Below, piece after piece: positions 21,363 through 31,178 of a stretch of DNA of 64,000 nt. The DNA is from Thioalbus denitrificans (lineage in GTDB: Bacteria > Pseudomonadota > Gammaproteobacteria > DSM-26407): contig NZ_QPJY01000008.1 in NCBI RefSeq assembly GCF_003337735.1, positions 104,178 to 168,177 of the forward strand, written 5' to 3'. Numbering within the stretch: the first letter of the stretch is position 1; the number at the start of each line of letters is the position of its first letter. Below the pieces are notes generated by a model. It searched no databases. It was not told the DNA's origin and saw only the letters and a list, made by a program, of their open reading frames with translations. The translations under genes were made by a program, and so were the position numbers.

Positions 21363-21388
21363 ACAGGATTTACAGGATCAACAGGATT
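21362..21388. repeat. ACAGGATT direct-repeat tract
   Basis: Three head-to-tail copies of an ACAGGATT-type unit directly after fumC. The same tract occurs at 24221-24247, and in inverted orientation at 24385-24411. These tracts look like dispersed intergenic repeats. Confidence 0.7.
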
Positions 21389-21547
21389 CCCGGACGGGAG
21401 CTGCCAACCGAGGGCTGCTCGGGTAGTGCCGGTGGTCATTGACGCCCGCCGAAGGCCCGTGCGGGAAAAATGATGCCGCACGGACCAGATACCAGTTGCC
21501 GGTTCACCAAACAGCCTTAGTCAGACTAACCGGTCACGCCTGATCTC

Positions 21548-21979
21548 TCAGCGTCCCACCGCGGGCGGTTCGGGCTGGGGATTGAACCCCCTCAGCGATC
21601 CGGGCGAGGCTGGCTGCATGGGCGCCTGCTGCGCCGGCGCCATCCGGGTGGCCGGCGCCGCGGGTTGCATGGCGGGCTGGCGGAAGTCGGCGCCGGGCCG
21701 CATCCTTCCGTCATCGCCCGGATCTATCGCCTTCGTACCGATGGCGGGCCCACCCTTCCCGTCATCGCCCGGATCGATAGAGTGCTCGTCGAGCGGCTCC
21801 ATCGATATGGGTCGCCCGACGTCGCCCGGCTGCATGAGGAGCGCATCGGCGCCGACGTCCCGGCCCTGGACCGGCTCGTCGTCTTCAGGGTCCTGGGCCT
21901 GGGTGACCTGGGGACCCAGCGTGAGCATCAGGCATGCTGCCAGGCAGAGGATTGGTCGCATTTTCGGGAACGTGTTCAT
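21548..21979 (-). CDS. Small secreted low-complexity protein
   Basis: A 143-residue protein with a clear signal peptide (residues about 5-28, cleavage near TQAQD). The mature part is rich in Asp, Gly, Pro, Gln and Met and contains the repeat IDPGDDG twice (about 67-73 and 85-91), possibly calcium-binding by its acidic spacing. The tail is GFNPQPEPPAVGR. I do not recognise the family. AGGAGGGGG gives a strong ribosome site. It diverges from the TPR/barrel gene. Confidence 0.7.
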   Translation of the reverse strand: MNTFPKMRPILCLAACLMLTLGPQVTQAQDPEDDEPVQGRDVGADALLMQPGDVGRPISMEPLDEHSIDPGDDGKGGPAIGTKAIDPGDDGRMRPGADFRQPAMQPAAPATRMAPAQQAPMQPASPGSLRGFNPQPEPPAVGR

Positions 21980-22422
21980 GGCCCCCTCCTGTGGTTCCCG
22001 TTCTCAGGTCGAGTACGGTTTGCAAGGCTCTCTTTCAATGAGTGATCTATAGCCCCGATCCGGTGAATTTTCATTGATTTGGGGCAGTCCCGGATGGCCC
22101 TGTTCCGGACATGGCCGTGGCGCTCTTTCCGTTCGACCGCGACCCCGCCTTCGGGGACCAATCCTGCGCCTTCCCTGCCGGACGGCGATCGGTGCTTTTC
22201 CATATCGGCCGGTTCGTCTAACATCAAACCGAGTCTGGAAAAAGTCATCCGGGAAGTGTTCCTGTGACCACGCCATGGATCCGGCACGAGTTTCATGCCG
22301 GTCCCCATGCAACGCCGGCCTTCGTACGGATCCACGGTGGGGACCGGGACAACCGCATTCAGCGTCAACCCGCCGGGCACCCGAATCCGGCGGCGGGCGC
22401 CGGATCAGCCGGAGGAGACGGT

Positions 22423-23772
22423 ATGGGGGGAGCGGCTGGAACACGGCGTGTCGCGGCGGTGGCCGCCGGCCTCGTGATGCTGGCGGGTGCCGCGTCGCCT
22501 GGCTTCGCGCAGCAGCGCATCAAGCTCGAGGATTTTCTCGCCTCACCGGCCGCCAGCGCCTTCAAGGCACAGGATTTCACGGCGGCGCTCGACGGTTTCC
22601 GGAACCTGTTGTCCACCTATCCCGACGACCCCCTGGTGCTGCGCTACATCGGCATCACGCTCGACCGGTTGAAGCGTTACGACGAAGCGGTCGCGGCCTT
22701 CGGCGAGGCCCTGCGCGTGGCGCCCGGGGATCCCGCCATCCTCTTCTTCCTCGGAGTCAGCGAGTACAACCGGGCTGGCTTCGGGGCCGCGGAAGAAGCC
22801 TTCGCCGCGGTTGCCGCCGAGGCGCCCGACACGGACTACGGCGCGCGCGCCCGCGAGTTTCTCGCCGCCCTCACGGCCAACACGGCCTCCCGGACCGCGC
22901 CGGCGGCGCGGAAGCCCTGGGACGCCTACGCGCAGTTCGGCCTGCAGTATGACGACAACGTGGGGGCGGCACCCGACGGCACCGACGACCGCGACAGCCT
23001 CGGCAGTTTCGAGTACCTGAGCTTCGGCTACAACCTGGTCAACGACGACGAATGGGTGCTGCGCGCGGAAGCCAGCGGCTACTTCTCGCAGCATTGGCAG
23101 CACGGTTTCGACAGCCAGGACGTCCAGTTCATCGAGGCTGCGGCATCCCTCGACCACGCGGCCGCGCTGGGCGGGGTTTCGGTGGTGCCGTCGCTGCGCT
23201 ACGGCCTGACCGGCACCTACCTCGAAGGTGATGAACTCGTTATCGGGCACCGGCTCGCCGTTGCCGCCGACATCGGCTGGACCAGCAGCCTGAAAACGGA
23301 CCTGTTCTATCGCGCCGCCATCGACGACTACGAGGACGAGGGCTTCCAGCCCGTGGTGACCTCGCGGGACGGTGTGACCCACGAAGCGGGTGTCACCCAG
23401 TACTTCCTGTTCGAGACCTTTGGCCGCGAATCCAGGCTCTCCCTGGGCTACCGGTACAAGCATCGCGATGCGGACGGTATGAACCATGACTCGCGCACCC
23501 ACACGGTCAGCGCCGGCCTCTCGCTCGCGTTGCCGGAGGCATTCACCCTGGAGTTCTCCGGCTATGTGGGCCGGGACGAATATCCGGACTTCCAGGGCAA
23601 CCAGGGCGAGCGCGAGACCGACATTCGTGGCGGCTCGATCGCGCTCTCGCGGCCGATCAGCGACCGGCTCAGTGCCAGCCTCTCCTACAGCCATCGAAGA
23701 GAGGATTCGAACTACACGATCCTGGATTACGACAGGAACATCGTGACCTTCGTCCTCGGATACAGCTTCTAG
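22423..23772 (+). CDS. TPR plus outer-membrane beta-barrel protein
   Basis: A 449-residue envelope protein. After a signal peptide (about 8-31) come two or three TPR units (about 45-150, DFTAALDGFRNLLSTYPDDP). The C-terminal 280 residues are alternating aromatic/polar strands ending in VTFVLGYSF, a classical C-terminal Phe of outer-membrane barrels. The plan resembles SLAM-like or BcsC-like export pores. The cargo is unknown; the small secreted proteins on either side are candidates. GGAGGA lies just before the ATG at 22423; an open frame back to 22264 has no signal sequence. A 12-base gap separates it from the next gene. Confidence 0.75.
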   Translation: MGGAAGTRRVAAVAAGLVMLAGAASPGFAQQRIKLEDFLASPAASAFKAQDFTAALDGFRNLLSTYPDDPLVLRYIGITLDRLKRYDEAVAAFGEALRVAPGDPAILFFLGVSEYNRAGFGAAEEAFAAVAAEAPDTDYGARAREFLAALTANTASRTAPAARKPWDAYAQFGLQYDDNVGAAPDGTDDRDSLGSFEYLSFGYNLVNDDEWVLRAEASGYFSQHWQHGFDSQDVQFIEAAASLDHAAALGGVSVVPSLRYGLTGTYLEGDELVIGHRLAVAADIGWTSSLKTDLFYRAAIDDYEDEGFQPVVTSRDGVTHEAGVTQYFLFETFGRESRLSLGYRYKHRDADGMNHDSRTHTVSAGLSLALPEAFTLEFSGYVGRDEYPDFQGNQGERETDIRGGSIALSRPISDRLSASLSYSHRREDSNYTILDYDRNIVTFVLGYSF

Positions 23773-23784
23773 GGAATCACCCAC

Positions 23785-24111
23785 ATGACCGCCGCCAGCC
23801 CCACCCCGTCCGCCCTTCCCACCCGGTTCCTCCGGGTTCTCTGCTGCGGCCTCCTGCTGGCCTCGGCCTCCGTCGCGACCGCCGCGGAGGGTGACTCGCC
23901 GGATGCCGGACAGACAGCGGCGCCGGCCGAGCAGCAGCGCATCGACCGCGAGACCGGTGCCTTCGAATCGCCGCTCCTGATCCGCATGCGCGCCAGGGTT
24001 TCCCCCAACTGGCCCGGCCCCCGCGGCACGCCGCCGGCGACCGAGCGCAGGCACTGCCCGGTGATCCCGGGCCCGGCGGGGACTCCCGGAACGGTCCCGG
24101 ATTTCTGCTGA
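23785..24111 (+). CDS. Small secreted protein of unknown function
   Basis: A 108-residue protein with a signal peptide (about 13-33, cleavage near ATAAEG). The remainder is Pro/Ala-rich with two Cys (HCPVIPG and the C-terminal DFC) that could form a disulfide. No family recognised. It follows the barrel gene by 12 bases, so it is probably in the same transcript and may be exported by it. Confidence 0.6.
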   Translation: MTAASPTPSALPTRFLRVLCCGLLLASASVATAAEGDSPDAGQTAAPAEQQRIDRETGAFESPLLIRMRARVSPNWPGPRGTPPATERRHCPVIPGPAGTPGTVPDFC

Positions 24112-24135
24112 CGCTTCCAAAGCGGCCCGGGGGCG

Positions 24136-24247
24136 GGCGCGCCTACGCGGAACGGCGCCCCGTCCTCGTCGTCGCTGCCTGGATGACCGCTAGACGGAGA
24201 GAGAAGGAAAAGGATGAATAGACAGGATTTACGGGATGAACAGGATT
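24136..24247 (+). pseudogene. Degenerate duplicate of the fumC 3' end
   Basis: The sequence from GCGCGCCTACGCGGAA onward aligns with the fumC codons at 21227-21279 (about three quarters identical over about 54 bases). After a gap it aligns again from GAAGGAAAAGGATGAATAGACAGGATTTAC with 21340-21388, including the fumC stop and the ACAGGATT tract. About 50 bases of fumC are missing between the two blocks. It is not translatable and lies at the far end of the three-gene secreted module. Confidence 0.7.
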
Positions 24248-24384
24248 AAGACTGTTTCATGCTGCTGGCAAGCGGCACGCCCTGTGCCACCACACCCGCG
24301 CAGCCATACAACGGTCTGAACCAACCAATCTGCGTAACCTGTGCAATCTGCGGATGAATATCCTCTTGTCCTTTTTTGCCCTTC

Positions 24385-24411
24385 AATCCTGTTAATCCTG
24401 TGAATCCTGTC
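24385..24411. repeat. Inverted ACAGGATT tract
   Basis: Three AATCCTGT units, the reverse complement of the tracts at 21362 and 24221. With the latter it frames 137 bases of gene-free sequence before the exporter genes. Confidence 0.65.
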
Positions 24412-24429
24412 GATTCCGGTTCTTTCCCG

Positions 24430-25203
24430 TCAGTGCCGGATGCCCACGCCGCGGTTGAGCAGGCGCAGGGCGAAGAGATAGAGCACCACGACGAAGGCGA
24501 TGATGATGCCGAGCGCGGTGCCGATGGGGATGTCGGAGACGCCCACCAGTCCGTAGCGGAAGGCGTTGATCATGTAGAGGATGGGATTGGCCAGCGAGGC
24601 CTGCTGCCAGAACCCGGGCAGCATGTCGATGGAGTAGAAGACGCCGCCGAGATAGGTGAGCGGGGTCAGGATGAAGGTGGGGACGATGGAGATGGCGTCG
24701 AAGGTGCGGGCGTAGATGCCGTTGATGAACCCGCCGAGGGCGAACAGCGTGGCGGTGAGCAGCACGACCACCAGCATGACCCCGAAATGGTGGATCCGCA
24801 GCTCGGTGAAGAACATCGACACGCCGGTGACCACCACGCCCACCACCAGGCCGCGGGCCACCCCGCCGGCGATGAAACCGGTGAGGATGACGTAGTTGGG
24901 GGTCGGCGAGACGACCATCTCCTCGATGTGGCGGTGGAACTTGGAGCTGAAGAAGGAGGAGACCACGTTCGAGTAGGCGTTGTTGATCACCGACATCAGG
25001 ATCAGCCCGGGCACGATGAAGTCGATATAGGGCTGCCCGCCCATCTCGCCGATGCGGCGGCCGATGAGGTTGCCGAAGATGATGAAGTAGAGCCCCATGG
25101 TCACCGCCGGCGGCACGACGGTCTGCGGCCAGATGCGGATGAAGCGCAGGAACTCCTTGAGAACGATGGTCTTGAAGGCGTGGTACTGCTGACGGAGATC
25201 CAT
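24430..25203 (-). CDS. yadH: ABC-2 type exporter permease, YadH-like
   Basis: A 257-residue inner-membrane permease of the ABC-2 family with six predicted spans and the conserved loops VSPTPNYVILTGFIAGGVARG (about 94-114) and PLTYLGGVFYSIDMLPGFWQ (about 182-201). It pairs with the ATPase gene ending 50 bases upstream. YadGH/NodIJ-type exporters move lipids, glycans or drugs; the substrate here is not known. Confidence 0.88.
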   Translation of the reverse strand: MDLRQQYHAFKTIVLKEFLRFIRIWPQTVVPPAVTMGLYFIIFGNLIGRRIGEMGGQPYIDFIVPGLILMSVINNAYSNVVSSFFSSKFHRHIEEMVVSPTPNYVILTGFIAGGVARGLVVGVVVTGVSMFFTELRIHHFGVMLVVVLLTATLFALGGFINGIYARTFDAISIVPTFILTPLTYLGGVFYSIDMLPGFWQQASLANPILYMINAFRYGLVGVSDIPIGTALGIIIAFVVVLYLFALRLLNRGVGIRH

Positions 25204-25253
25204 AGGGGTCTACTCAGGCGTGTGATTGTGTCCCCGCTCGGGAGCGAAGGCGC

Positions 25254-26177
<924 letters not shown>

Positions 26178-26560
26178 GGGATACCGTGACACTCCGAAAA
26201 ACGTGCAAGGGTGCGATAGAGAAGGGCCGAGTTCAACCCCAGGAAGCCTGTGGGCTCGCTGCCGTCCGGGCGGCGGATTCACGGGATCGGACCCGGGTGG
26301 GGCCGGTTCCCGCCGGGGCGGGCCGGCAGGCACATCCTGCACCAGGCGCGGCGCGGCGGGACTTCCGGACCTCCCCCCGCTCCCGGCACGGCCCTGTCCC
26401 CGGTGATTACGGACCCGATGCAATCCGCGTTCGATTACCTGGAAATGCCCGTTAGTGTAGCGCGGCACGCCAGGAGGTATATTCAGAGTCCCCCGAAAAC
26501 GCCAGGACAAGGCGCAGTACACTAGAATAGCAGCGTGCATTGGCTGCCGGACGGACGACG
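26178..26560. other. Gene-free stretch between divergent exporter and flavoprotein genes
   Basis: About 380 GC-rich bases with no supported gene. The right part carries a copy of the dispersed repeat (26473-26525). Both promoters should be here, but I see no convincing boxes. Confidence 0.6.
26473..26525. repeat. Second copy of the dispersed repeat (uninterrupted form)
   Basis: Matches 17306-17355 with about seven substitutions in 50 bases, then runs directly into GCAGTACACTAG, which in the first copy lies about 190 bases away. This copy therefore shows the unoccupied form. Confidence 0.7.
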
Positions 26561-27973
26561 GTGAACGAGATTCTGCAGAACATCGCCGCGGCGCTGGGCC
26601 CCCGGGGGCTGGTGACCGCCGAGACGGACATGGCCCCCTACCTCGAGGAGAGCCGGGGACTCTACCACGGCCGGGCGCGCGCCGTGGTGCTGCCCGCCTC
26701 CACCGGGGAGGTGGCCGCGGTACTCGCGCTGTGCCATGAGCAGCGGGTCGGGGTGGTGCCCCAGGGCGGCAACACGGGCCGTTGCGGCGGCGCCGCCCCG
26801 GCTCCCGACGGCCGGGAGATCCTGCTCAACCTGAAGCGACTCAACCGTATCCGCACCGTCGATCCCCTCGACTACACCCTGACCGCCGATGCCGGCTGCA
26901 TCCTCGCCGACGTGCAGGCGGCCGCGCGCGGGGCCGGTCGCTTCTTCCCCCTGAGCCTCGGCGCGGAGGGGAGCTGCCAACTGGGGGGCTGCCTGGCCAC
27001 CAATGCCGGCGGCACCAACGTGCTGCGCTACGGCAACGCCCGCGAGCTCACCCTGGGGCTGGAGGTGGTGCTGCCGGACGGACGGGTGTGGAACGGCCTC
27101 AACGCCCTGCGTAAGAACAACACCGGCTACGACCTGCGGGATCTCTTCATCGGCGCGGAAGGCACCCTGGGGGTGATCACCGCGGCGGTGATGAAACTCT
27201 ACCCCGAGCCGGCGGACATCCAGACCGCCTTCGTCGCCCTGCGCGATCTCGACGCCGCGCTGGAGCTGCTGGCGCTGGCGCGGGGCATGAGCGGTGACGC
27301 GGTGACCACCTTCGAGTTGATGTCCCGCCGGGCGCTGGAGTTCGCCGTCCGCCACGTGCCCGGCTGCCGCGACCCCTTCGACACCGCCCACGAGTGGTAC
27401 GTGCTGCTGGTGCTGGCCGGCACCGAGCCGGACGCCGGCATGTCCGCCCGTCTCCAGCGGCTGCTGGAGAGCGCCTGGGAACGGGGGCTGGCGGCCGACG
27501 CCGCCCTGGCCGCCAGCGAGGGGCAGGCGCAGGATTTCCGCCGCCTGCGCGAGGGGGTGGTGGAAGCCCAGCCCCTGGAGGGGGGGTCCATCAAGCACGA
27601 CGTGTCGGTGCCGGTGTCGCGGGTGCCGGAGCTCATCCGCCGGGCCGACGCGCGGGTAACGGAACTGGTGCCCGGCATCCGCCCCTGCGCCTTCGGCCAC
27701 GTGGGTGACGGCAACATCCACTACAACCTCTCCCAGCCGGTGTCCATGGACCGGGAGGAGTTCCTGGCCCTGTGGGAGCGGCTCAACCACGAAGTGCACG
27801 ACATCGTCGCCGCCCTGGGGGGGGCGTTCAGCGCCGAGCACGGGGTGGGCCGGCTCAAGGTGGGCGAGATGGCCCGCTACAAGAGCCCGGTGGAACTGGA
27901 CCTGATGCAGCGGGTGAAACGGGCCATCGACCCGCGCGGAATCATGAATCCGGGCAAGGTGCTGCCGGAGTGA
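26561..27973 (+). CDS. FAD-linked oxidoreductase, GlcD/D-2-hydroxyglutarate dehydrogenase-like
   Basis: A 470-residue flavoprotein of the vanillyl-alcohol-oxidase fold. The FAD domain (about 35-215) shows PQGGNTGRCGGAAP and LTADAGCILADVQ. The C-terminal substrate domain has HVGDGNIHYNL (metal-binding His) and GGAFSAEHGVGRLK, followed by NPGKVLPE at the end. These fit enzymes oxidising D-2-hydroxy acids such as D-lactate, glycolate or D-2-hydroxyglutarate. Substrate cannot be read from sequence. A GTG at 26561 gives the family-like N terminus; an in-frame TTG at 26540 is the alternative. Confidence 0.85.
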   Translation: MNEILQNIAAALGPRGLVTAETDMAPYLEESRGLYHGRARAVVLPASTGEVAAVLALCHEQRVGVVPQGGNTGRCGGAAPAPDGREILLNLKRLNRIRTVDPLDYTLTADAGCILADVQAAARGAGRFFPLSLGAEGSCQLGGCLATNAGGTNVLRYGNARELTLGLEVVLPDGRVWNGLNALRKNNTGYDLRDLFIGAEGTLGVITAAVMKLYPEPADIQTAFVALRDLDAALELLALARGMSGDAVTTFELMSRRALEFAVRHVPGCRDPFDTAHEWYVLLVLAGTEPDAGMSARLQRLLESAWERGLAADAALAASEGQAQDFRRLREGVVEAQPLEGGSIKHDVSVPVSRVPELIRRADARVTELVPGIRPCAFGHVGDGNIHYNLSQPVSMDREEFLALWERLNHEVHDIVAALGGAFSAEHGVGRLKVGEMARYKSPVELDLMQRVKRAIDPRGIMNPGKVLPE

Positions 27974-28009
27974 GACGGCCGCCGCCGAACCGGGATGCCG
28001 TCCCCGCCC

Positions 28010-28444
28010 TCAGCGGCGGATCAGCTCCACTGCCCAGGACGAGACCAGTTGGCCGGCCCGCAGCAGGGTGCCGCGGTTGAGATAGCGCCGCTCGTCCAGC
28101 CGCACCAGGCACTCGGTGCCGCTGTGGCGCCCGTCCGGTGAGCGGTACAGGGACAGGAGGGTGTCCTCCACCACCACGTACTTTCCCTCCACGCGGCCGA
28201 CGGTGGGATTTTCCATGCGCCAGCGGGTGGAGCTGCCGCCGGGGCGCATGGGCACGATCTCGTAGCGGCTGGACACGGACTGGGAGGGCTGATCGCGCAC
28301 CTGCATGACCGTGTTCACGATCCACAGCCCCGGTTCATGCTCGACGCGACTCTCGCCCTCCAGCGCCACCTCGGCGCCGCTGCCGCTGTGGTAGTTGCCC
28401 TCGGCGCTCCAGACCGCTTCCTCGAACAAGAACGTATGCTGCAT
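28010..28444 (-). CDS. Conserved-looking soluble protein of unknown function
   Basis: A 144-residue protein without signal or membrane segments. The pattern of alternating strands (GESRVEHEPGLWIVNTVMQV, GKYVVVEDTLLSLYRS) suggests an all-beta, lipocalin-like fold; this is inference. I do not recognise the family. AGGAGA lies ten bases before the ATG at 28444; a TTG three codons earlier is too close to it. Convergent with the flavoprotein gene. Confidence 0.65.
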   Translation of the reverse strand: MQHTFLFEEAVWSAEGNYHSGSGAEVALEGESRVEHEPGLWIVNTVMQVRDQPSQSVSSRYEIVPMRPGGSSTRWRMENPTVGRVEGKYVVVEDTLLSLYRSPDGRHSGTECLVRLDERRYLNRGTLLRAGQLVSSWAVELIRR

Positions 28445-28873
28445 CGGCTTCAACTCTCCTGGTGTTTCCTGAATCGGGACCGTGCGCCGTCATGCCTGCA
28501 CGGAGCGGCATGGAGGACGGCATATTACCCGATTGCCCGGCCCTGCTCGATTCGGGAGCATGGGGGTCCCGCGGCGCACAGGCCGTGAGCCATTCCGGTG
28601 CAAGCCACGGCTGCATTGTGAACCATTGTGAACAATCGCCTCCGCGCGTCCATTGTCTTGCCCGCCTTTCATTACGATTTGCTTGCAGTGCGTGGCAAAC
28701 GCGTAATAGTTTAGTGCCCAGCAGCACAACGGCCGCGCAATCGGCCACTTCCATATATAACAATTGCTGTTCGGATGCATGAGCAGGCCTGCCGCAACGT
28801 CGCCGTGGGATCGGGATTCCACGCGACCTTGACGGTCGACCATTCATTCAGTCCAGATCGGAGATTCAAACAC
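28445..28873. promoter_or_regulatory. Control region of the aap operon, with direct repeats
   Basis: About 430 bases without a gene, AT-richer than its surroundings from about 28610. At 28614-28635 the 9-mer ATTGTGAAC is repeated after one spacer base (ATTGTGAACCATTGTGAAC) and is followed by AAT. A TATATAAC stretch at about 28753 is a candidate -10 box. The repeat may bind a regulator of amino-acid uptake; no factor is assigned. Confidence 0.4.
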
Positions 28874-29896
28874 ATGAGCAAGCTGCGTTTTCTTGCCGCT
28901 GGTACGGCTCTCGCCCTGCTGGCCGCAGGCACCACCGCCCAGGCCGGCGCCACCCTGGATTCCGTCAAGCAGAAAGGTCACGTGCAGTGCGGGGTCAGCA
29001 CCGGCATCCCCGGCTTCTCCTCCGCCGATGACAAGGGCAACTGGACCGGCATCGACGTGGATGTCTGCCGCGCCGTGGCCGCCGCCGTGCTCGGCGACGC
29101 CAATGCCGTGAAGTACACCCCGCTGACCGCCAAGGAGCGACTCACCGCCCTGCAGTCCGGCGAGATCGACATGCTCTCCCGCAACACCACCTGGACCGCC
29201 ACCCGCGACACCTCGCTGGGCATCAACTTCACCGGCGTCAACTACTATGACGGCCAGGGCTTCCTGGTGAGCAAGAACCTCGGCGTGAAGAGCGCGCTGG
29301 AGCTCAACGGCGCCTCGGTCTGCATCCAGTCCGGCACCACCACCGAGCTGAACCTGTCCGACTATTTCCGCGCCAAGAAGATGGAGTTCCAGCCGGTGGT
29401 GTTCGACACCTCCGACCAGACCATCAAGGGCTTCGAGGCGGGCCGCTGCGACGTGCTCACCTCCGACCAGTCCCAGCTCTACGCCCTGCGCATCAAGCTG
29501 GCCGACCCCAACAGCGCCATGGTGCTGCCCGAGGTCATCTCCAAGGAGCCCCTCGGCCCGGTGGTCCGCCAGGGCGACGACCAGTGGTTCAACGTGGTGA
29601 AGTGGACCCTGTTCGCCCTGGTCAACGCCGAGGAGCTGGGCATCACCTCCGCCAACGTGGACGGGATGAGGACCGGCACCGATCCCAACGTCAAGCGCCT
29701 GCTCGGCACCGAGGGCGACATCGGCGTGGGCATGGGTCTGACCAACGACTGGGCCTACAACATCGTCAAGCAGGTGGGCAACTACGGCGAGATGTTCGAG
29801 CGCAACGTGGGCAAGGGCTCGCCGCTGGGCATCGAGCGCGGCCTGAACGCCCTGTGGACGAACGGCGGCCTGCAGTACGCGCCGCCCATCCGCTGA
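28874..29896 (+). CDS. aapJ: General L-amino-acid ABC transporter, periplasmic binding protein
   Basis: A 340-residue periplasmic protein. A signal peptide (about 1-25, TTAQAGATL) precedes a polar-amino-acid binding fold: GHVQCGVSTGIPGFS at the start of lobe one, LTALQSGEIDMLSRNTTWT in the middle and CVQSGT-like CIQSGTTTELN in lobe two. Length and motifs match AapJ/BztA rather than the shorter HisJ/GlnH. GGAG precedes the ATG. First gene of aapJQMP. Confidence 0.93.
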   Translation: MSKLRFLAAGTALALLAAGTTAQAGATLDSVKQKGHVQCGVSTGIPGFSSADDKGNWTGIDVDVCRAVAAAVLGDANAVKYTPLTAKERLTALQSGEIDMLSRNTTWTATRDTSLGINFTGVNYYDGQGFLVSKNLGVKSALELNGASVCIQSGTTTELNLSDYFRAKKMEFQPVVFDTSDQTIKGFEAGRCDVLTSDQSQLYALRIKLADPNSAMVLPEVISKEPLGPVVRQGDDQWFNVVKWTLFALVNAEELGITSANVDGMRTGTDPNVKRLLGTEGDIGVGMGLTNDWAYNIVKQVGNYGEMFERNVGKGSPLGIERGLNALWTNGGLQYAPPIR

Positions 29897-29984
29897 CCTC
29901 GTCGACATGCAGCTGAAGCGGCGGCGCACCCCTTGCCGGGTGTGCCGCCCTTCCCCCTTTCCGGCAATCGCAGGAGCCTGACCC

Positions 29985-31175
29985 ATGGCGGCAGACCCGC
30001 GCGAGGACGACCTTCCGTCGAAACCCCCGGTCTGGAACGATCCGCGCATCCGCGCGCTGGTGTTCCAGATCGTTATCGTGGTCGCGGTGTCGGCCTTCGG
30101 CTACTACCTGTTCGACAACACCCTGACCAACCTGCAAAAGCGTGGCATCACCACCGGCTTCGGATTCCTCGATTCCCAGGCCAGCTTCGGCATCATCCAG
30201 ACCCTGGTGGAGTACAGCGAAACCTCCACCTACGGCCGTACCTTCATCGTCGGCCTGCTCAACACCCTGCTGGTGTCGGGGCTCGGCATCGCCCTGGCCA
30301 CCCTGCTGGGATTCGTCATCGGCATCGCCCGGCTCTCCAGCAACTGGCTCATCGCCAAGCTGGCGGCCGCCTACGTCGAGCTGTTCCGCAACATTCCCCT
30401 GCTGCTGCAGATCTTCTTCTGGTACTTCGCGGTGCTGCGGGCCCTGCCTTCGCCGCGCCAGAGCTATGATCTCGGTGGCGCGGTATTCCTGAACCTGCGC
30501 GGGCTCTACCTGCCGCGCCCCCTGTTCGAGCCGGGCTTCGGGTACGTGTTCGCGGCCCTGGTCGCGGCCATCGCGGGGAGCATGTTCATCGCCCGCTGGG
30601 CCCGCCGGCGGCAGGAGGCCACCGGGCAGCAGTTCCACACCATCTACACCTCCATCGGCCTCATCCTGGGACTGCCCCTGCTGGCCTTCCTCGCCACGGG
30701 CGCGCCGCTGGCCTGGGAGCTGCCGGAGCTGCGCGGGTTCAACTTCCAGGGCGGGATCCCCGTCATTCCCGAGCTCTCGGCCCTGCTGGTGGCGCTGTCC
30801 ATCTATACCGCCGCGTTCATCGCCGAAATCGTCCGCGCCGGCATTCTCGCCGTGAGCCAGGGCCAGACCGAAGCGGCCCATGCCCTCGGGCTGCGTCCCG
30901 GACTCACCCTGCGCCTGGTCATCATCCCCCAGGCCATGCGGGTCATCATCCCGCCGCTCACCAGCCAGTACCTGAACCTGACCAAGAACTCGTCGCTGGC
31001 CACGGCCATCGGCTACCCGGACCTGGTCTCGGTGTTCGCCGGCACGACCCTGAACCAGACCGGCCAGGCGGTGGAGGTCATCGCCATGACCATGGGGGTC
31101 TACCTCACCATCAGCCTGGTCATCTCCCTGCTGATGAACTGGTACAACAAGCGCAAGACACTGGTGGAGCGATAG
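29985..31175 (+). CDS. aapQ: General L-amino-acid ABC transporter, permease AapQ
   Basis: A 396-residue permease with the long periplasmic insert that separates AapQ/BztB from ordinary His/Glu permeases. The EAA loop EAAHALGLRPGLTLRLVIIPQAMRV lies near residues 290-315, followed by LTSQYLNLTKNSSLATAIGYPD. AGGAG sits before the ATG. The downstream aapM starts three bases after its stop. Confidence 0.93.
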   Translation: MAADPREDDLPSKPPVWNDPRIRALVFQIVIVVAVSAFGYYLFDNTLTNLQKRGITTGFGFLDSQASFGIIQTLVEYSETSTYGRTFIVGLLNTLLVSGLGIALATLLGFVIGIARLSSNWLIAKLAAAYVELFRNIPLLLQIFFWYFAVLRALPSPRQSYDLGGAVFLNLRGLYLPRPLFEPGFGYVFAALVAAIAGSMFIARWARRRQEATGQQFHTIYTSIGLILGLPLLAFLATGAPLAWELPELRGFNFQGGIPVIPELSALLVALSIYTAAFIAEIVRAGILAVSQGQTEAAHALGLRPGLTLRLVIIPQAMRVIIPPLTSQYLNLTKNSSLATAIGYPDLVSVFAGTTLNQTGQAVEVIAMTMGVYLTISLVISLLMNWYNKRKTLVER

Positions 31176-31178
31176 ATC

